Below, one piece after another: positions 14,834 through 22,621 of a stretch of 28,392 nucleotides of DNA. The notes beneath the pieces are model-generated. The model had not been told where the DNA came from and did not search any database. It saw only the letters and a program-made list of their open reading frames with translations. Position 1 is the first letter of the stretch, and the number at the start of each line of letters is the position of its first letter. Where the stretch lies: contig DPOH01000282.1 in assembly GCA_003539755.1 (NCBI GenBank), positions 12,715-41,106 on the forward strand, given 5' to 3'. Position numbers and translations under genes: made by a program. Source of the stretch: Clostridium sp. Its GTDB lineage: Bacteria > Bacillota > Clostridia > Clostridiales > Clostridiaceae.

Positions 14834-15057
14834 TATATACATAGAAATTAGAAGTAAAATTAATTTGTGTAGATTAGTTTTATATATCCAGTATGTTCTT
14901 ATGATTATCTTATTCGAATTTAGATTAATAAGTGTTGCTAATGACACAAAAAAATCTGAAACATCATATCATATACTCTTTATTTTTTTCCGTATGTAAA
15001 TTGATTATTATGTTTAAAGTATAGATAGATTTGTCTATATAAGATGGAGGTGCCGAT
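14834..15057 (+). other. putative rho leader, no open frame seen
   Basis: This 224-bp AT-rich stretch contains no coding frame with a ribosome site. A small 5-bp stem GTGTT/GACAC (about 14932-14947) is followed by seven As. Near the end is the rho SD GGAGG (15046-15050). I see no known riboswitch. A long 5' leader on rho would suit autoregulation, as known for E. coli rho, but that is inference. Confidence 0.35.
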
Positions 15058-16566
15058 TTGACAAAACAGGAATACGAAAATATGACATTAAGTAGTTTAA
15101 AAGAAATTGCAAAAGAGTTAGGCGTAAAAAATATATCTAAATTTAAAAAAAATGAGTTAATAGATGAAATAATTAAAGTTTCTCCTAATTCAATTGAAAA
15201 AGATGGAGTTGTATTAAGAGAAAATATATCTCCTAAGGAAAATGGAAAAACAGTAGAAAGTAATAAAAATAGTAATATTAGTAGACAAAATAATACTAGA
15301 AATAATATGAATAAAAATATTGATAATCAAAGGTTTAATAATACTGGTGTAAACAATAATTATAATAATAATTTCAGAAATGAGTTGAATGATTCTGAAA
15401 AAATAGAAAAAAAAGAAGTACTTAAAGAAATGATAAATGAATCTAATACTGCCAAAGGTATATTAGAAATATTAGAAAATAATAATTTCGGATTTTTAAG
15501 ATGCAAAAATTATTTAACAAGCAGTGAAGATATATATGTATCTCCGTCTCAGATAAGACGATTTAATTTAAGAACTGGTGATGAGGTACAAGGTAAAATA
15601 AGAGAAGCTAAAGAAGGCGAAAAATTTAAAGCATTATTATATGTTGAAAAAGTAAATGGAGAACATCCGGAAAAAGCTATAGGAAGAAAATCTTTTGAAA
15701 CATTAACACCAATTTATCCAAAGGAAAGATTGAGATTAGAAAACTTGGATAATTCGTTAGATTTATCTTCTAGATTAATGGATATAATTTGTCCTATAGG
15801 TAAAGGTCAAAGAGGCCTTATAGTTGCACCTCCCAAAGCAGGTAAAACTACTTTACTTAAGAAAGTTGCTCAGAATATAGTGAATAATTATCCAGATATA
15901 AAGCTGATAGTTCTTCTTATAGATGAAAGACCTGAAGAAGTTACTGATATGCAGAGATCTATTAATGGAGATGTTGTTTATTCAACATTTGATGAAGAAC
16001 CACAAAATCATGCAAAAGTTTCGCAAATGGTTCTTGAAAGAGCTAAGAGAATGGTTGAACAAGGAAAAGATGTAGTTATTCTTATGGATAGTATCACTAG
16101 ATTAGCTAGAGCATATAACTTAACTATAACCCCAACTGGAAGAACATTATCAGGAGGACTTGATCCTGGAGCACTTATAATGCCTAAAAAGTTCTTTGGG
16201 GCAGCAAGAAATATAGAAGAAGGTGGAAGCCTTACTATACTTGCAACAGCACTTGTTGAAACTGGATCTAGGATGGATGATATGATTTTTGAAGAATTCA
16301 AAGGAACAGGAAATATGGAAGTTCACTTAGATAGAAGACTTCAAGAAAGAAGAATATTCCCAGCCATAGATATATATAAATCTGGTACGAGAAAAGAAGA
16401 TTTAATATTATCAAAAGAAGAGCAGGATGTAGCTTTTGCTATAAGAAGAGTTATGTATAAAGATGGAAATGCAGATGATGTTACAGAAAACTTAATAAAT
16501 ATGTTATCTAAGACCAAGAATAATAAAGAATTTATTGAAGTATTCTTAAAAAATAATAAAAAATAA
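15058..16566 (+). CDS. rho: Transcription termination factor Rho with Asn-rich insert
   Basis: The 502-residue protein is the hexameric RNA helicase that ends transcription. It has an N-terminal Rho_N helical domain (about 5-42, LSSLKEIAKELGVKNISK), then a low-complexity region whose residues 69-111 contain 20 Asn and 2 Gln. The cold-shock-like RNA-binding domain follows (about 132-200, GILEILENNNFGFLR), then the ATPase domain with Walker A APPKAGKT (257-264), LIDERPEEVTDM, and VILMDSITRLARA. Clostridial Rho proteins carry such inserts, and the C. botulinum one was reported to form a prion. The TTG start at 15058 is supported by GGAGG 7 nt upstream. It ends in a bidirectional terminator facing a convergent gene. 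Confidence 0.96.
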   Translation: MTKQEYENMTLSSLKEIAKELGVKNISKFKKNELIDEIIKVSPNSIEKDGVVLRENISPKENGKTVESNKNSNISRQNNTRNNMNKNIDNQRFNNTGVNNNYNNNFRNELNDSEKIEKKEVLKEMINESNTAKGILEILENNNFGFLRCKNYLTSSEDIYVSPSQIRRFNLRTGDEVQGKIREAKEGEKFKALLYVEKVNGEHPEKAIGRKSFETLTPIYPKERLRLENLDNSLDLSSRLMDIICPIGKGQRGLIVAPPKAGKTTLLKKVAQNIVNNYPDIKLIVLLIDERPEEVTDMQRSINGDVVYSTFDEEPQNHAKVSQMVLERAKRMVEQGKDVVILMDSITRLARAYNLTITPTGRTLSGGLDPGALIMPKKFFGAARNIEEGGSLTILATALVETGSRMDDMIFEEFKGTGNMEVHLDRRLQERRIFPAIDIYKSGTRKEDLILSKEEQDVAFAIRRVMYKDGNADDVTENLINMLSKTKNNKEFIEVFLKNNKK

Positions 16567-16570
16567 TAAA

Positions 16571-16609
16571 TTAAAAGTGACCATTATATGTTTGTATGGT
16601 CACTTTTAA
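16571..16609. terminator. bidirectional terminator shared by rho and the convergent glycosyltransferase
   Basis: A perfect 14-bp stem, TTAAAAGTGACCAT (16571-16584) with 16596-16609, has an 11-nt loop. A residues lead and T residues end the stem on both strands. The minus-strand stop codon (16606-16608) lies inside the right arm. Confidence 0.9.
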
Positions 16610-17709
16610 TGTTTAATAAGATTCTCAGCTATATCTACTATCTTATCTAATGAATAAGTATCAGCTAGAGTCTTTATTCTACTCTTTATTGATTTTAATT
16701 TTTCGGGATTCTCGATTAAATCATCTATTTTTAAGTTAAGATCTTGTATATTATCTATCTTTATTGAATAACCTTCACTTGTTAAGAAATCAATGTTTTC
16801 ATTTTCCTGTCCTGGAATTGAAAACGGTATTATAAGTGGAATGTTTTTTACTATGGATTCAGTTACTGTAAGACCTCCAGGTTTTGAAACTATAACATCA
16901 CTATAATCCATTAAATATGGGATATCTTTTGTAAATCCTAATATATGAATTTTTTTGTTTACAAAAGTATTATTATTACAATAATCAGTTAATATTTTTT
17001 TTAGATGATTGTTCTTGCCACATACTACAGTTATTCTTAATTTATGTTTATTTTTTAATAATTCCTTCATTACTATGAAAATAGTATCTAATCCAAAACT
17101 TCCACTCATAAGAAGTAAATTAAAATATTCATCATCTTTTAATTCATCTGCATGAGTAACATTAACATAAAATTTCTTATCTATAGGTATTCCTATAGGA
17201 TATATTTTATCAGAAGGAATATTTTTTTCTATTAATGAGTTTTTCGTATAATTACTCCCAGTTATGTAGGCATCTACATAGTTACTTATATAAGTATAGT
17301 GAGCTTTAAAATCGGTGACTGTTAAAATATATGGTATATCAAGTCCTTCTTTTTTTAAATTAGAAACTATACGAGTACTTAATGCATGAGTCCCTACAAT
17401 TACATCAGGATTTATTTCATTAACAAGTTTTGCTACTTTTCTTTTTGGAATAATGAAAGGGATGTCTAATAAATTGTTTACCATAGGCTTGTTTGTAAAA
17501 TCATAAAACCATCCATATATTTTGGGAAATTTTGATGCCATAAGTTCATAACCAATTACAATAATATTATTCAAAAATTTACTGTTTCTAGCCAAGAAAT
17601 CATGTCTTATGAACTGGTAACCAGATTTCTTAAAGGATTCACTAACAGATGTAGCAGCTTGATTGTGCCCTTGTCCTGTAGAAATTGTTAAGATCAAAAC
17701 TTTTTTCAT
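16606..17709 (-). CDS. UgtP/MGDG-synthase-like diacylglycerol glycosyltransferase
   Basis: The protein (367 residues from the ATG) belongs to the GT28 family of monogalactosyldiacylglycerol synthase and UgtP, which move sugar from a UDP-sugar to diacylglycerol at the inner membrane face to make glycolipids or the lipoteichoic-acid anchor. The N-terminal MGDG-synthase block is KVLILTISTGQGHNQAATSV. The C-terminal GT28 donor site is VSKPGGLTVTESIVKNIPLIIPFSIPGQE (about 280-308), including the Gly-Gly and Glu residues used by the family. No signal peptide or full membrane span is present. An in-frame GTG at 17718 is possible, but the ATG at 17709 has GAG about 8 nt upstream. It lies on the minus strand after rpmE with a terminator between, so it probably has its own weak promoter (TATGCTAGAAT near 17733-17743). 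Processivity and sugar are unknown. Confidence 0.8.
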   Translation of the reverse strand: MKKVLILTISTGQGHNQAATSVSESFKKSGYQFIRHDFLARNSKFLNNIIVIGYELMASKFPKIYGWFYDFTNKPMVNNLLDIPFIIPKRKVAKLVNEINPDVIVGTHALSTRIVSNLKKEGLDIPYILTVTDFKAHYTYISNYVDAYITGSNYTKNSLIEKNIPSDKIYPIGIPIDKKFYVNVTHADELKDDEYFNLLLMSGSFGLDTIFIVMKELLKNKHKLRITVVCGKNNHLKKILTDYCNNNTFVNKKIHILGFTKDIPYLMDYSDVIVSKPGGLTVTESIVKNIPLIIPFSIPGQENENIDFLTSEGYSIKIDNIQDLNLKIDDLIENPEKLKSIKSRIKTLADTYSLDKIVDIAENLIKH

Positions 17710-17783
17710 GTAATTCACTCATTTCAAATGTATTCTAGCATATAGTTTATCATTTTTTCTAAAGAAATTAAATGACACTTGTA

Positions 17784-17813
17784 AAGAAAAAAGGGAAAGA
17801 CATCGTCTTTCCC
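17784..17813 (-). terminator. rpmE intrinsic terminator (minus strand)
   Basis: GGGAAAGAC (17793-17801) and GTCTTTCCC (17805-17813) form a perfect 9-bp stem with a 3-nt loop. On the minus strand it is followed by TTTTTTCTTT. Confidence 0.95.
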
Positions 17814-17821
17814 TAAATTTT

Positions 17822-18031
17822 CTATTTGTTGCTAAGACCGAATCTCTTGTTGAATTTATCAACTCTTCCGCCAACGTCAACGATTTTTTGTTTACCAGTG
17901 AAGAATGGGTGGCATTTAGAGCATATTTCAACTTTAAGTTCTGGTTTAACAGAACCAGTAGTGAAAGTGTTTCCACATGCACACTTAACCACAGCATCGT
18001 GATGGTATTCTGGATGTATGCCTTCTCTCAT
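17822..18031 (-). CDS. rpmE: Ribosomal protein bL31, zinc-binding form
   Basis: The 69-residue protein is large-subunit protein bL31, which bridges the two ribosomal subunits. Cys17, Cys19, Cys37 and Cys40 (KCACGN and ICSKCHPFFTG) are the zinc ligands of the C+ type, so this is the form expected under zinc-replete growth. The C-terminal GGRVDKFNKRFGL is typical. AGAGGTG precedes the ATG on the minus strand. In most clostridia rpmE follows rho on the same strand; here it is on the opposite strand with its own consensus promoter and terminator. Confidence 0.97.
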   Translation of the reverse strand: MREGIHPEYHHDAVVKCACGNTFTTGSVKPELKVEICSKCHPFFTGKQKIVDVGGRVDKFNKRFGLSNK

Positions 18032-18090
18032 TATTTTTCACCTCTTTCAATTATATAAACTGTTTTTATTTTTTCAATAACAACTACTAG

Positions 18091-18119
18091 ATTATAACAT
18101 ACAGCAATATTAGCGTCAA
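18091..18119 (-). promoter_or_regulatory. rpmE sigma-A promoter
   Basis: On the minus strand: TTGACG (18114-18119), 17 nt, then a perfect TATAAT (18091-18096). The predicted start near 18084 gives a leader of about 53 nt before rpmE. Confidence 0.88.
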
Positions 18120-18272
18120 TAAATTTTGTATGATTAAAAATAGATGAAACAGTAGATTTATGTGGAATTTGCACCAATTATATAATGTGATATTAATATA
18201 AAAAAATCTTTTTATGATATCTATTAAATGATATAATCGTAATGATAAATAAAAAGGAGAATATACGTATAG

Positions 18273-18860
18273 ATGAGTAAGTTATATTTTAGATACGGTG
18301 CGATGAATTCAGGAAAATCAACTCATTTGATGCAGGTTGCATATAATTATGAAGAACGTGGAATGAATGTCGTAATAATTAAGCCTAAGGTAGACAGTAA
18401 GGGTGGGGAAAAACTGCTATCAAGACTTGGAGTTGCAAGAAAAGTAGATTTATTAATATCAGAAGATGATAATGTATTTGACATAATTAAGAATTATAAT
18501 GAAGAAGTAAAAAAAATTGACTGTATATTAGTAGATGAAGTCCAGTTTATGAAGGCATATCAAATAGATCAACTTTTTGAGATTTCAGTGAAAATGGATA
18601 TTCCAATAATATGTTATGGCCTTAGAACAGATTTTAAACTTAATGGATTTGAAGGAAGTACTAGACTTTTATTATTAGCACATAGTATAGAAGAAATGAA
18701 GACAATATGTGCGTGTGGTAGAAAAGCTATATTTAATGGAAGAAAAATAAATGGTAAATTTGTATTTGAAGGCAATCAGATAGCTATTGATGAAGAAAAT
18801 GATGTTCAATATGAATCATTGTGTGGACAATGCTATTATAAGTATAAGGATGAAAAATAA
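18273..18860 (+). CDS. tdk: Thymidine kinase (type II)
   Basis: The 195-residue enzyme phosphorylates thymidine to dTMP for pyrimidine salvage. The P-loop GAMNSGKST is at 9-17. Walker B with the catalytic Glu is VDEVQF (Glu89). Cys146/Cys148 and Cys184/Cys187 (CACG and CGQC) form the structural zinc site. Length matches type II TK. AAAGGAGA lies upstream of the ATG. A TATAAT at 18232-18237 may be its -10, but the -35 is poor. No terminator separates it from the DUF1385-PrmC gene 65 nt on, so they probably share a transcript. Confidence 0.95.
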   Translation: MSKLYFRYGAMNSGKSTHLMQVAYNYEERGMNVVIIKPKVDSKGGEKLLSRLGVARKVDLLISEDDNVFDIIKNYNEEVKKIDCILVDEVQFMKAYQIDQLFEISVKMDIPIICYGLRTDFKLNGFEGSTRLLLLAHSIEEMKTICACGRKAIFNGRKINGKFVFEGNQIAIDEENDVQYESLCGQCYYKYKDEK

Positions 18861-18925
18861 TTTTTATATTTATGGAACATTTTTTAAGTAATGAGCTAAA
18901 TAAATTTAGAGAGTAAGTGATAAAA

Positions 18926-20686
18926 ATGAAAAGGCGTGATGTTGGAGGGCAAGCTGTTATAGAAGGTGTAATGATGCGAGGAAGTAAAAGCCTTGCAACA
19001 GCTGTAAGAACTCCTAAGGGCAATATAGAAGTAGATTATAAAGATAATAAACCCATAGCAAAGAGGAATATTATTTTTAATATACCATTTTTAAGAGGAT
19101 TTTTTGTACTTATAGATTCAATGAAAGTTGGAATGGAGTCACTTAATTATTCAGCTTCATTATTAGATGATGAAGATGGTGAACAGAGTGAATTTGAGAA
19201 ATGGCTTGAAAAAAAACTGGGGAAGAAAGCTGAAGATGTAGTTATAGGTATTACTATGATAATATCGTTCCTATTTTCTATTGGAATATTTATAGCAATA
19301 CCTACTGGAATTGCATCATTATTTAAGAGATATGGAGCTTCAGATTTTATGCTTAATCTAACTGAAGCTCTCATAAGAATACTAATCCTTCTTATATATA
19401 TGTATTTTATAAGTAAAATAAAAGATATATATAGGCTGTTTCAATATCATGGAGCAGAACATAAAACTATTTTCTGCTATGAAGCAATGGAAGAATTGAC
19501 TGTAGAGAATGTAAGAAAGCAGCCTAGACTTCATCCAAGGTGTGGAACTAATTTTATTTTTTTAATCATGTTTGTAAGTATTGTAATCTTTTCATTTACA
19601 GGATGGGGGGGAATAGTCGAAAGATTAACCCTTAGAATTGTATTAATTCCTGTAGTTACAGGGATTAGTTATGAATTAATAAAATGGCTTGGAAAAACTG
19701 ATAATATACTATCAAGGATTGTTGCATATCCTGGACTTAAATTACAGCTAATAACAACAAAGGAGCCTGATGATTCGCAGATAGAAGTTGCAATTGCATC
19801 ATTAAAGGCTGCGGAAGGAATTGAAGATATGGATAAGACAATTGAAGAATTACTTAATTCAGGAGCATCAGTATTAAAAGAAAATAAAATAGATACAGCA
19901 AGATTAGATGCTGAACTATTATTAGGATATATTATAGGAAAGAAAAGAATATATCTTATTACTCATAAAGAAGAACATATTAATAAAGAAGATGTTGATA
20001 AATATTATGAACTTATAGAAAAACGAAGAAAAAGGATGCCTGTAAAATATATACTAAAAGAATGTGAGTTCATGGGCATAGATTTTTATGTGGAAGAAGG
20101 AGTACTTATTCCAAGAGGAGATACTGAAATATTAGTAGATGAAGTACTAAAGCATATAAATAAAGATGATAAAAAAGAAGTGTGTGATTTATGCTGTGGT
20201 TCAGGAGCTATTGGAATAGCACTTGCTAGTTTAAGAGAAAATATACATGTAGATCTTATTGATTACTATCCAATTCCAGAAAAAGTTACATTAATAAATA
20301 TAGAAAAGCATAATCTTAAAGATAGAGCTGAATTTATTAAAAGTGATTTATTGGATCAGCCTATACTTCAAAATAAAAAATATGATATTCTTGTATCAAA
20401 TCCACCATATATTGAAGATTCAGAAATAGAAAAACTTATGGATGATGTTCAAAAATATGAACCACATACAGCGCTTAAAGGTGGAGAAGATGGACTGGAT
20501 TTCTATAAGAAAATAGTAGAAAAAAGCAGTATGGTTTTAAAGAAAAATGGAATACTAGCTTTTGAAATAGGCTATAATCAAGGTGAAGCAGTAAAAAAAC
20601 TTATGGAAGATAATAATTATACTAATGTAAAAGTGGTAAAAGATCTTGCAAGTTTAGATAGAGTGGTAATTGGTGAATTAAATTAA
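18926..20686 (+). CDS. prmC: DUF1385 membrane protein fused to release factor glutamine methyltransferase PrmC
   Basis: A single uninterrupted frame of 586 residues joins two proteins. Residues 1-about 295 are a DUF1385 (YqhQ-like) membrane protein of unknown function: it opens with RRDVGGQAVIEGVMMRGSK, has hydrophobic spans near 105-130, 145-165 and 205-255, and includes the family block YHGAEHKTIFCYE. Residues from about 302 on are PrmC, which methylates the Gln of the GGQ motif in release factors: N-terminal helical domain, IPRGDTEILV, the SAM site DLCCGSGAIGIAL, and the catalytic NPPYI. Start by ATG at 18926 is favoured, with the in-frame GTG at 18917 as the alternative. An internal ATG at 19829, with GGAAGGA 9 nt upstream, could also yield a free 285-residue PrmC, its normal size. 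Its substrate gene prfA is next. Confidence 0.9.
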   Translation: MKRRDVGGQAVIEGVMMRGSKSLATAVRTPKGNIEVDYKDNKPIAKRNIIFNIPFLRGFFVLIDSMKVGMESLNYSASLLDDEDGEQSEFEKWLEKKLGKKAEDVVIGITMIISFLFSIGIFIAIPTGIASLFKRYGASDFMLNLTEALIRILILLIYMYFISKIKDIYRLFQYHGAEHKTIFCYEAMEELTVENVRKQPRLHPRCGTNFIFLIMFVSIVIFSFTGWGGIVERLTLRIVLIPVVTGISYELIKWLGKTDNILSRIVAYPGLKLQLITTKEPDDSQIEVAIASLKAAEGIEDMDKTIEELLNSGASVLKENKIDTARLDAELLLGYIIGKKRIYLITHKEEHINKEDVDKYYELIEKRRKRMPVKYILKECEFMGIDFYVEEGVLIPRGDTEILVDEVLKHINKDDKKEVCDLCCGSGAIGIALASLRENIHVDLIDYYPIPEKVTLINIEKHNLKDRAEFIKSDLLDQPILQNKKYDILVSNPPYIEDSEIEKLMDDVQKYEPHTALKGGEDGLDFYKKIVEKSSMVLKKNGILAFEIGYNQGEAVKKLMEDNNYTNVKVVKDLASLDRVVIGELN

Positions 20687-20748
20687 AGAGTATATTAAAA
20701 GTAAGTATCATATACTTGAATCATTAAAATAATGAAGTTTAAGGTAAA

Positions 20749-20778
20749 TTGATATTATATCGAATAATGTGATATAAT
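20749..20778 (+). promoter_or_regulatory. prfA sigma-A promoter
   Basis: TTGATA (20749-20754), 18 nt, then a perfect TATAAT (20773-20778), with the prfA ATG 36 nt beyond. It gives prfA its own promoter apart from any read-through from prmC. Confidence 0.75.
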
Positions 20779-20813
20779 ATAAAAATGGCAAAAATAAAGT
20801 ACGGAGTGATTAT

Positions 20814-21896
20814 ATGTTATTAGATAAATTAGAGTTTATAGAAAATAAATATGACGAATTATCAGTAAAAATCAGTGATCCATCTATTATGCAAAATCAA
20901 AATGAATGGAGAAAACTTTGTAAAGAGCATGCTGATTTAGAGATTATAGTAAACGCATATAGAGAATATAAGAGCGTTACTCAAGAATTAGCTGATAATA
21001 AAGAAATGTTAAGCAGTGAAAGTGATAAAGAAATGAGAGAAATGCTTAATGAAGAAATTTCAGCATTAACACAAAGAGAAGAAGAATTAGAAAAAGAAAT
21101 TCAAATTCTATTATTACCTAAAGACCCTAATGATGAAAAGAATGTTTTCGTAGAAATTAGAGGTGGTGCAGGCGGAGAAGAAGCTGCACTATTTGCATAC
21201 AACTTATTTAGAATGTACACAAGATATGCAGAAACTCAAAGATGGCAAGTTGAAATCATGAGTTTAAATGAAACAGATCTTGGTGGATGCAAGGAAGTTG
21301 TATTCATGATTAAGGGTAATGGAGCGTATTCTAAATTAAAATATGAAAGTGGTGTACATAGAGTACAAAGAGTTCCAGATACTGAATCAAGTGGTAGAAT
21401 TCATACTTCAACAGCTACTGTAGCAGTACTTCCAGAAGTTGATGATGTTGAAATAGAAGTATTAGATAAAGATATTAGAATAGATGTATTTAGAGCCTCA
21501 GGTAATGGTGGACAATGCGTTAATACAACAGACTCAGCAGTAAGAATTACTCACCTTCCTACTGGTTTAGTTGTTTCATGTCAGGATGAAAAATCTCAGC
21601 TTAAGAATAAAGAAAAAGCTATGAAAGTATTAAAGTCAAGACTTTATGAACAGGCTGAAAAGGAAAGACAAGATGGAATAGCAGAAGATAGAAAGAGTCA
21701 AGTTGGAACTGGTGATAGAAGTGAAAGAATAAGAACTTACAACTATCCACAAGGAAGAGTTACTGATCATAGAATAGGACTTACTTTATACAAGTTAGAA
21801 ACATTCTTAGATGGTGATTTAGACGAAATGATTAATGCTTTAATTACAGCAGATCAAGCTGAAAAAATGAAATTAATGGGTAATACACAAGAATAA
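20814..21896 (+). CDS. prfA: Peptide chain release factor 1
   Basis: The 360-residue protein reads UAA/UAG stop codons and hydrolyses peptidyl-tRNA. The GGQ motif is in RASGNGGQCVNTTDS with Gln234, the residue methylated by PrmC. The codon-recognition tripeptide of the RF1 class is PDT at 188-190 (RVQRVPDTESSGRIH). Domain 1 is coiled-coil-like (about 5-100), and there is no frameshift site like that of prfB. The length is standard. CGGAG lies 7 nt before the ATG. Codon use is that of a well-expressed gene. Confidence 0.97.
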   Translation: MLLDKLEFIENKYDELSVKISDPSIMQNQNEWRKLCKEHADLEIIVNAYREYKSVTQELADNKEMLSSESDKEMREMLNEEISALTQREEELEKEIQILLLPKDPNDEKNVFVEIRGGAGGEEAALFAYNLFRMYTRYAETQRWQVEIMSLNETDLGGCKEVVFMIKGNGAYSKLKYESGVHRVQRVPDTESSGRIHTSTATVAVLPEVDDVEIEVLDKDIRIDVFRASGNGGQCVNTTDSAVRITHLPTGLVVSCQDEKSQLKNKEKAMKVLKSRLYEQAEKERQDGIAEDRKSQVGTGDRSERIRTYNYPQGRVTDHRIGLTLYKLETFLDGDLDEMINALITADQAEKMKLMGNTQE

Positions 21897-21910
21897 TATT
21901 TACTTAAATT

Positions 21911-21987
21911 AGGGATTGTATCAATAATTATTTATGAAGATTATATAAGATGTTCTTCAGGGAGTTAATTTTGACACAATCCCTTTA
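21911..21987 (+). terminator. long-loop inverted repeat after prfA
   Basis: AGGGATTGTATCAA (21911-21924) and TTGACACAATCCCT (21971-21984) pair over 14 positions with one A-C mismatch. The 46-nt loop contains its own small stem, GAAGA (21936-21940) with TCTTC (21954-21958). Only a short TTT follows. It may terminate prfA or form a leader structure for the next gene, which starts at 22010. Confidence 0.5.
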
Positions 21988-22009
21988 ATAAAGTAATGGG
22001 GGAATAAAT

Positions 22010-22603
22010 ATGGATATATATACTGCGGTAAAGAAAGAAAGGAAAAGTCTTAAGATTTTTTTTATATCAATGATAATTATTGCACTTATTCTTCCAATAG
22101 CAGTTATTATAACTAATTTAACGACTTTTTTTTATCTTGCGTATTTGGGAGTTATTGAGTTTTTAATAGTTATATCAATGATTATAAGGCTTAATTATTA
22201 TAAAGTTGAATTTAAGTGTATAAATAATAAGCTTATGTTTAAAACGGGAATACTTACAAAACAGTATTTAATTATATGTGATAAAGTTGTCCTTGTTCAT
22301 ACTAATAAATCAGATTATGACTTGGAAATAATAATTATAACAACAGTAAATTTTAGAAATAAATCTTTAAGAAAAGTTGATGATAATTTTTTAAGAAGAT
22401 ATCCTCAAATCAAAAGTAATCTTGATTATTTAAATAGAGTTAATGGTGAAGAAGATAGGAAATACTATTTTCAAATTGTAAGAAGAGGCGGTTTAAAAAA
22501 ATATTTACTTCTTGATTGTATATATAAAAATTGCGTTAAGGCCATTTATACTGAGCAAAGTATTCAGAATATAAAAATAGCTAGAGGACAGACTATAGTT
22601 TAA
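22010..22603 (+). CDS. Hypothetical membrane protein with two transmembrane helices
   Basis: The 197-residue protein has a basic N-terminus, two hydrophobic helices (about 17-36 and 40-61), and a soluble domain of about 135 residues. The first part of that domain (YKVEFKCINNKLMFKTGILTKQYLIICDKVVLVHT) looks like the strand pattern of bacterial PH-like (YdbT/bPH2) domains, which would sit on the cytoplasmic face. This is a weak impression, not an identification. The conserved ending KKYLLLDCIYKNCVKAIYTEQSIQNIKIAR suggests a defined fold. The ATG follows a GGGGGA ribosome site. It lies 18 nt before the Sua5 gene, so the two are translated from one mRNA, but nothing else links it to tRNA modification. 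Confidence 0.7.
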   Translation: MDIYTAVKKERKSLKIFFISMIIIALILPIAVIITNLTTFFYLAYLGVIEFLIVISMIIRLNYYKVEFKCINNKLMFKTGILTKQYLIICDKVVLVHTNKSDYDLEIIIITTVNFRNKSLRKVDDNFLRRYPQIKSNLDYLNRVNGEEDRKYYFQIVRRGGLKKYLLLDCIYKNCVKAIYTEQSIQNIKIARGQTIV

Positions 22604-22621
22604 TAGAAAGAAGGTTAAACT

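Noticed and set aside
17719..17997. 92-codon minus-strand open frame overlapping rpmE and its terminator
   Set aside because: It is out of frame with rpmE, which is unmistakable, and it runs through the rpmE terminator hairpin.
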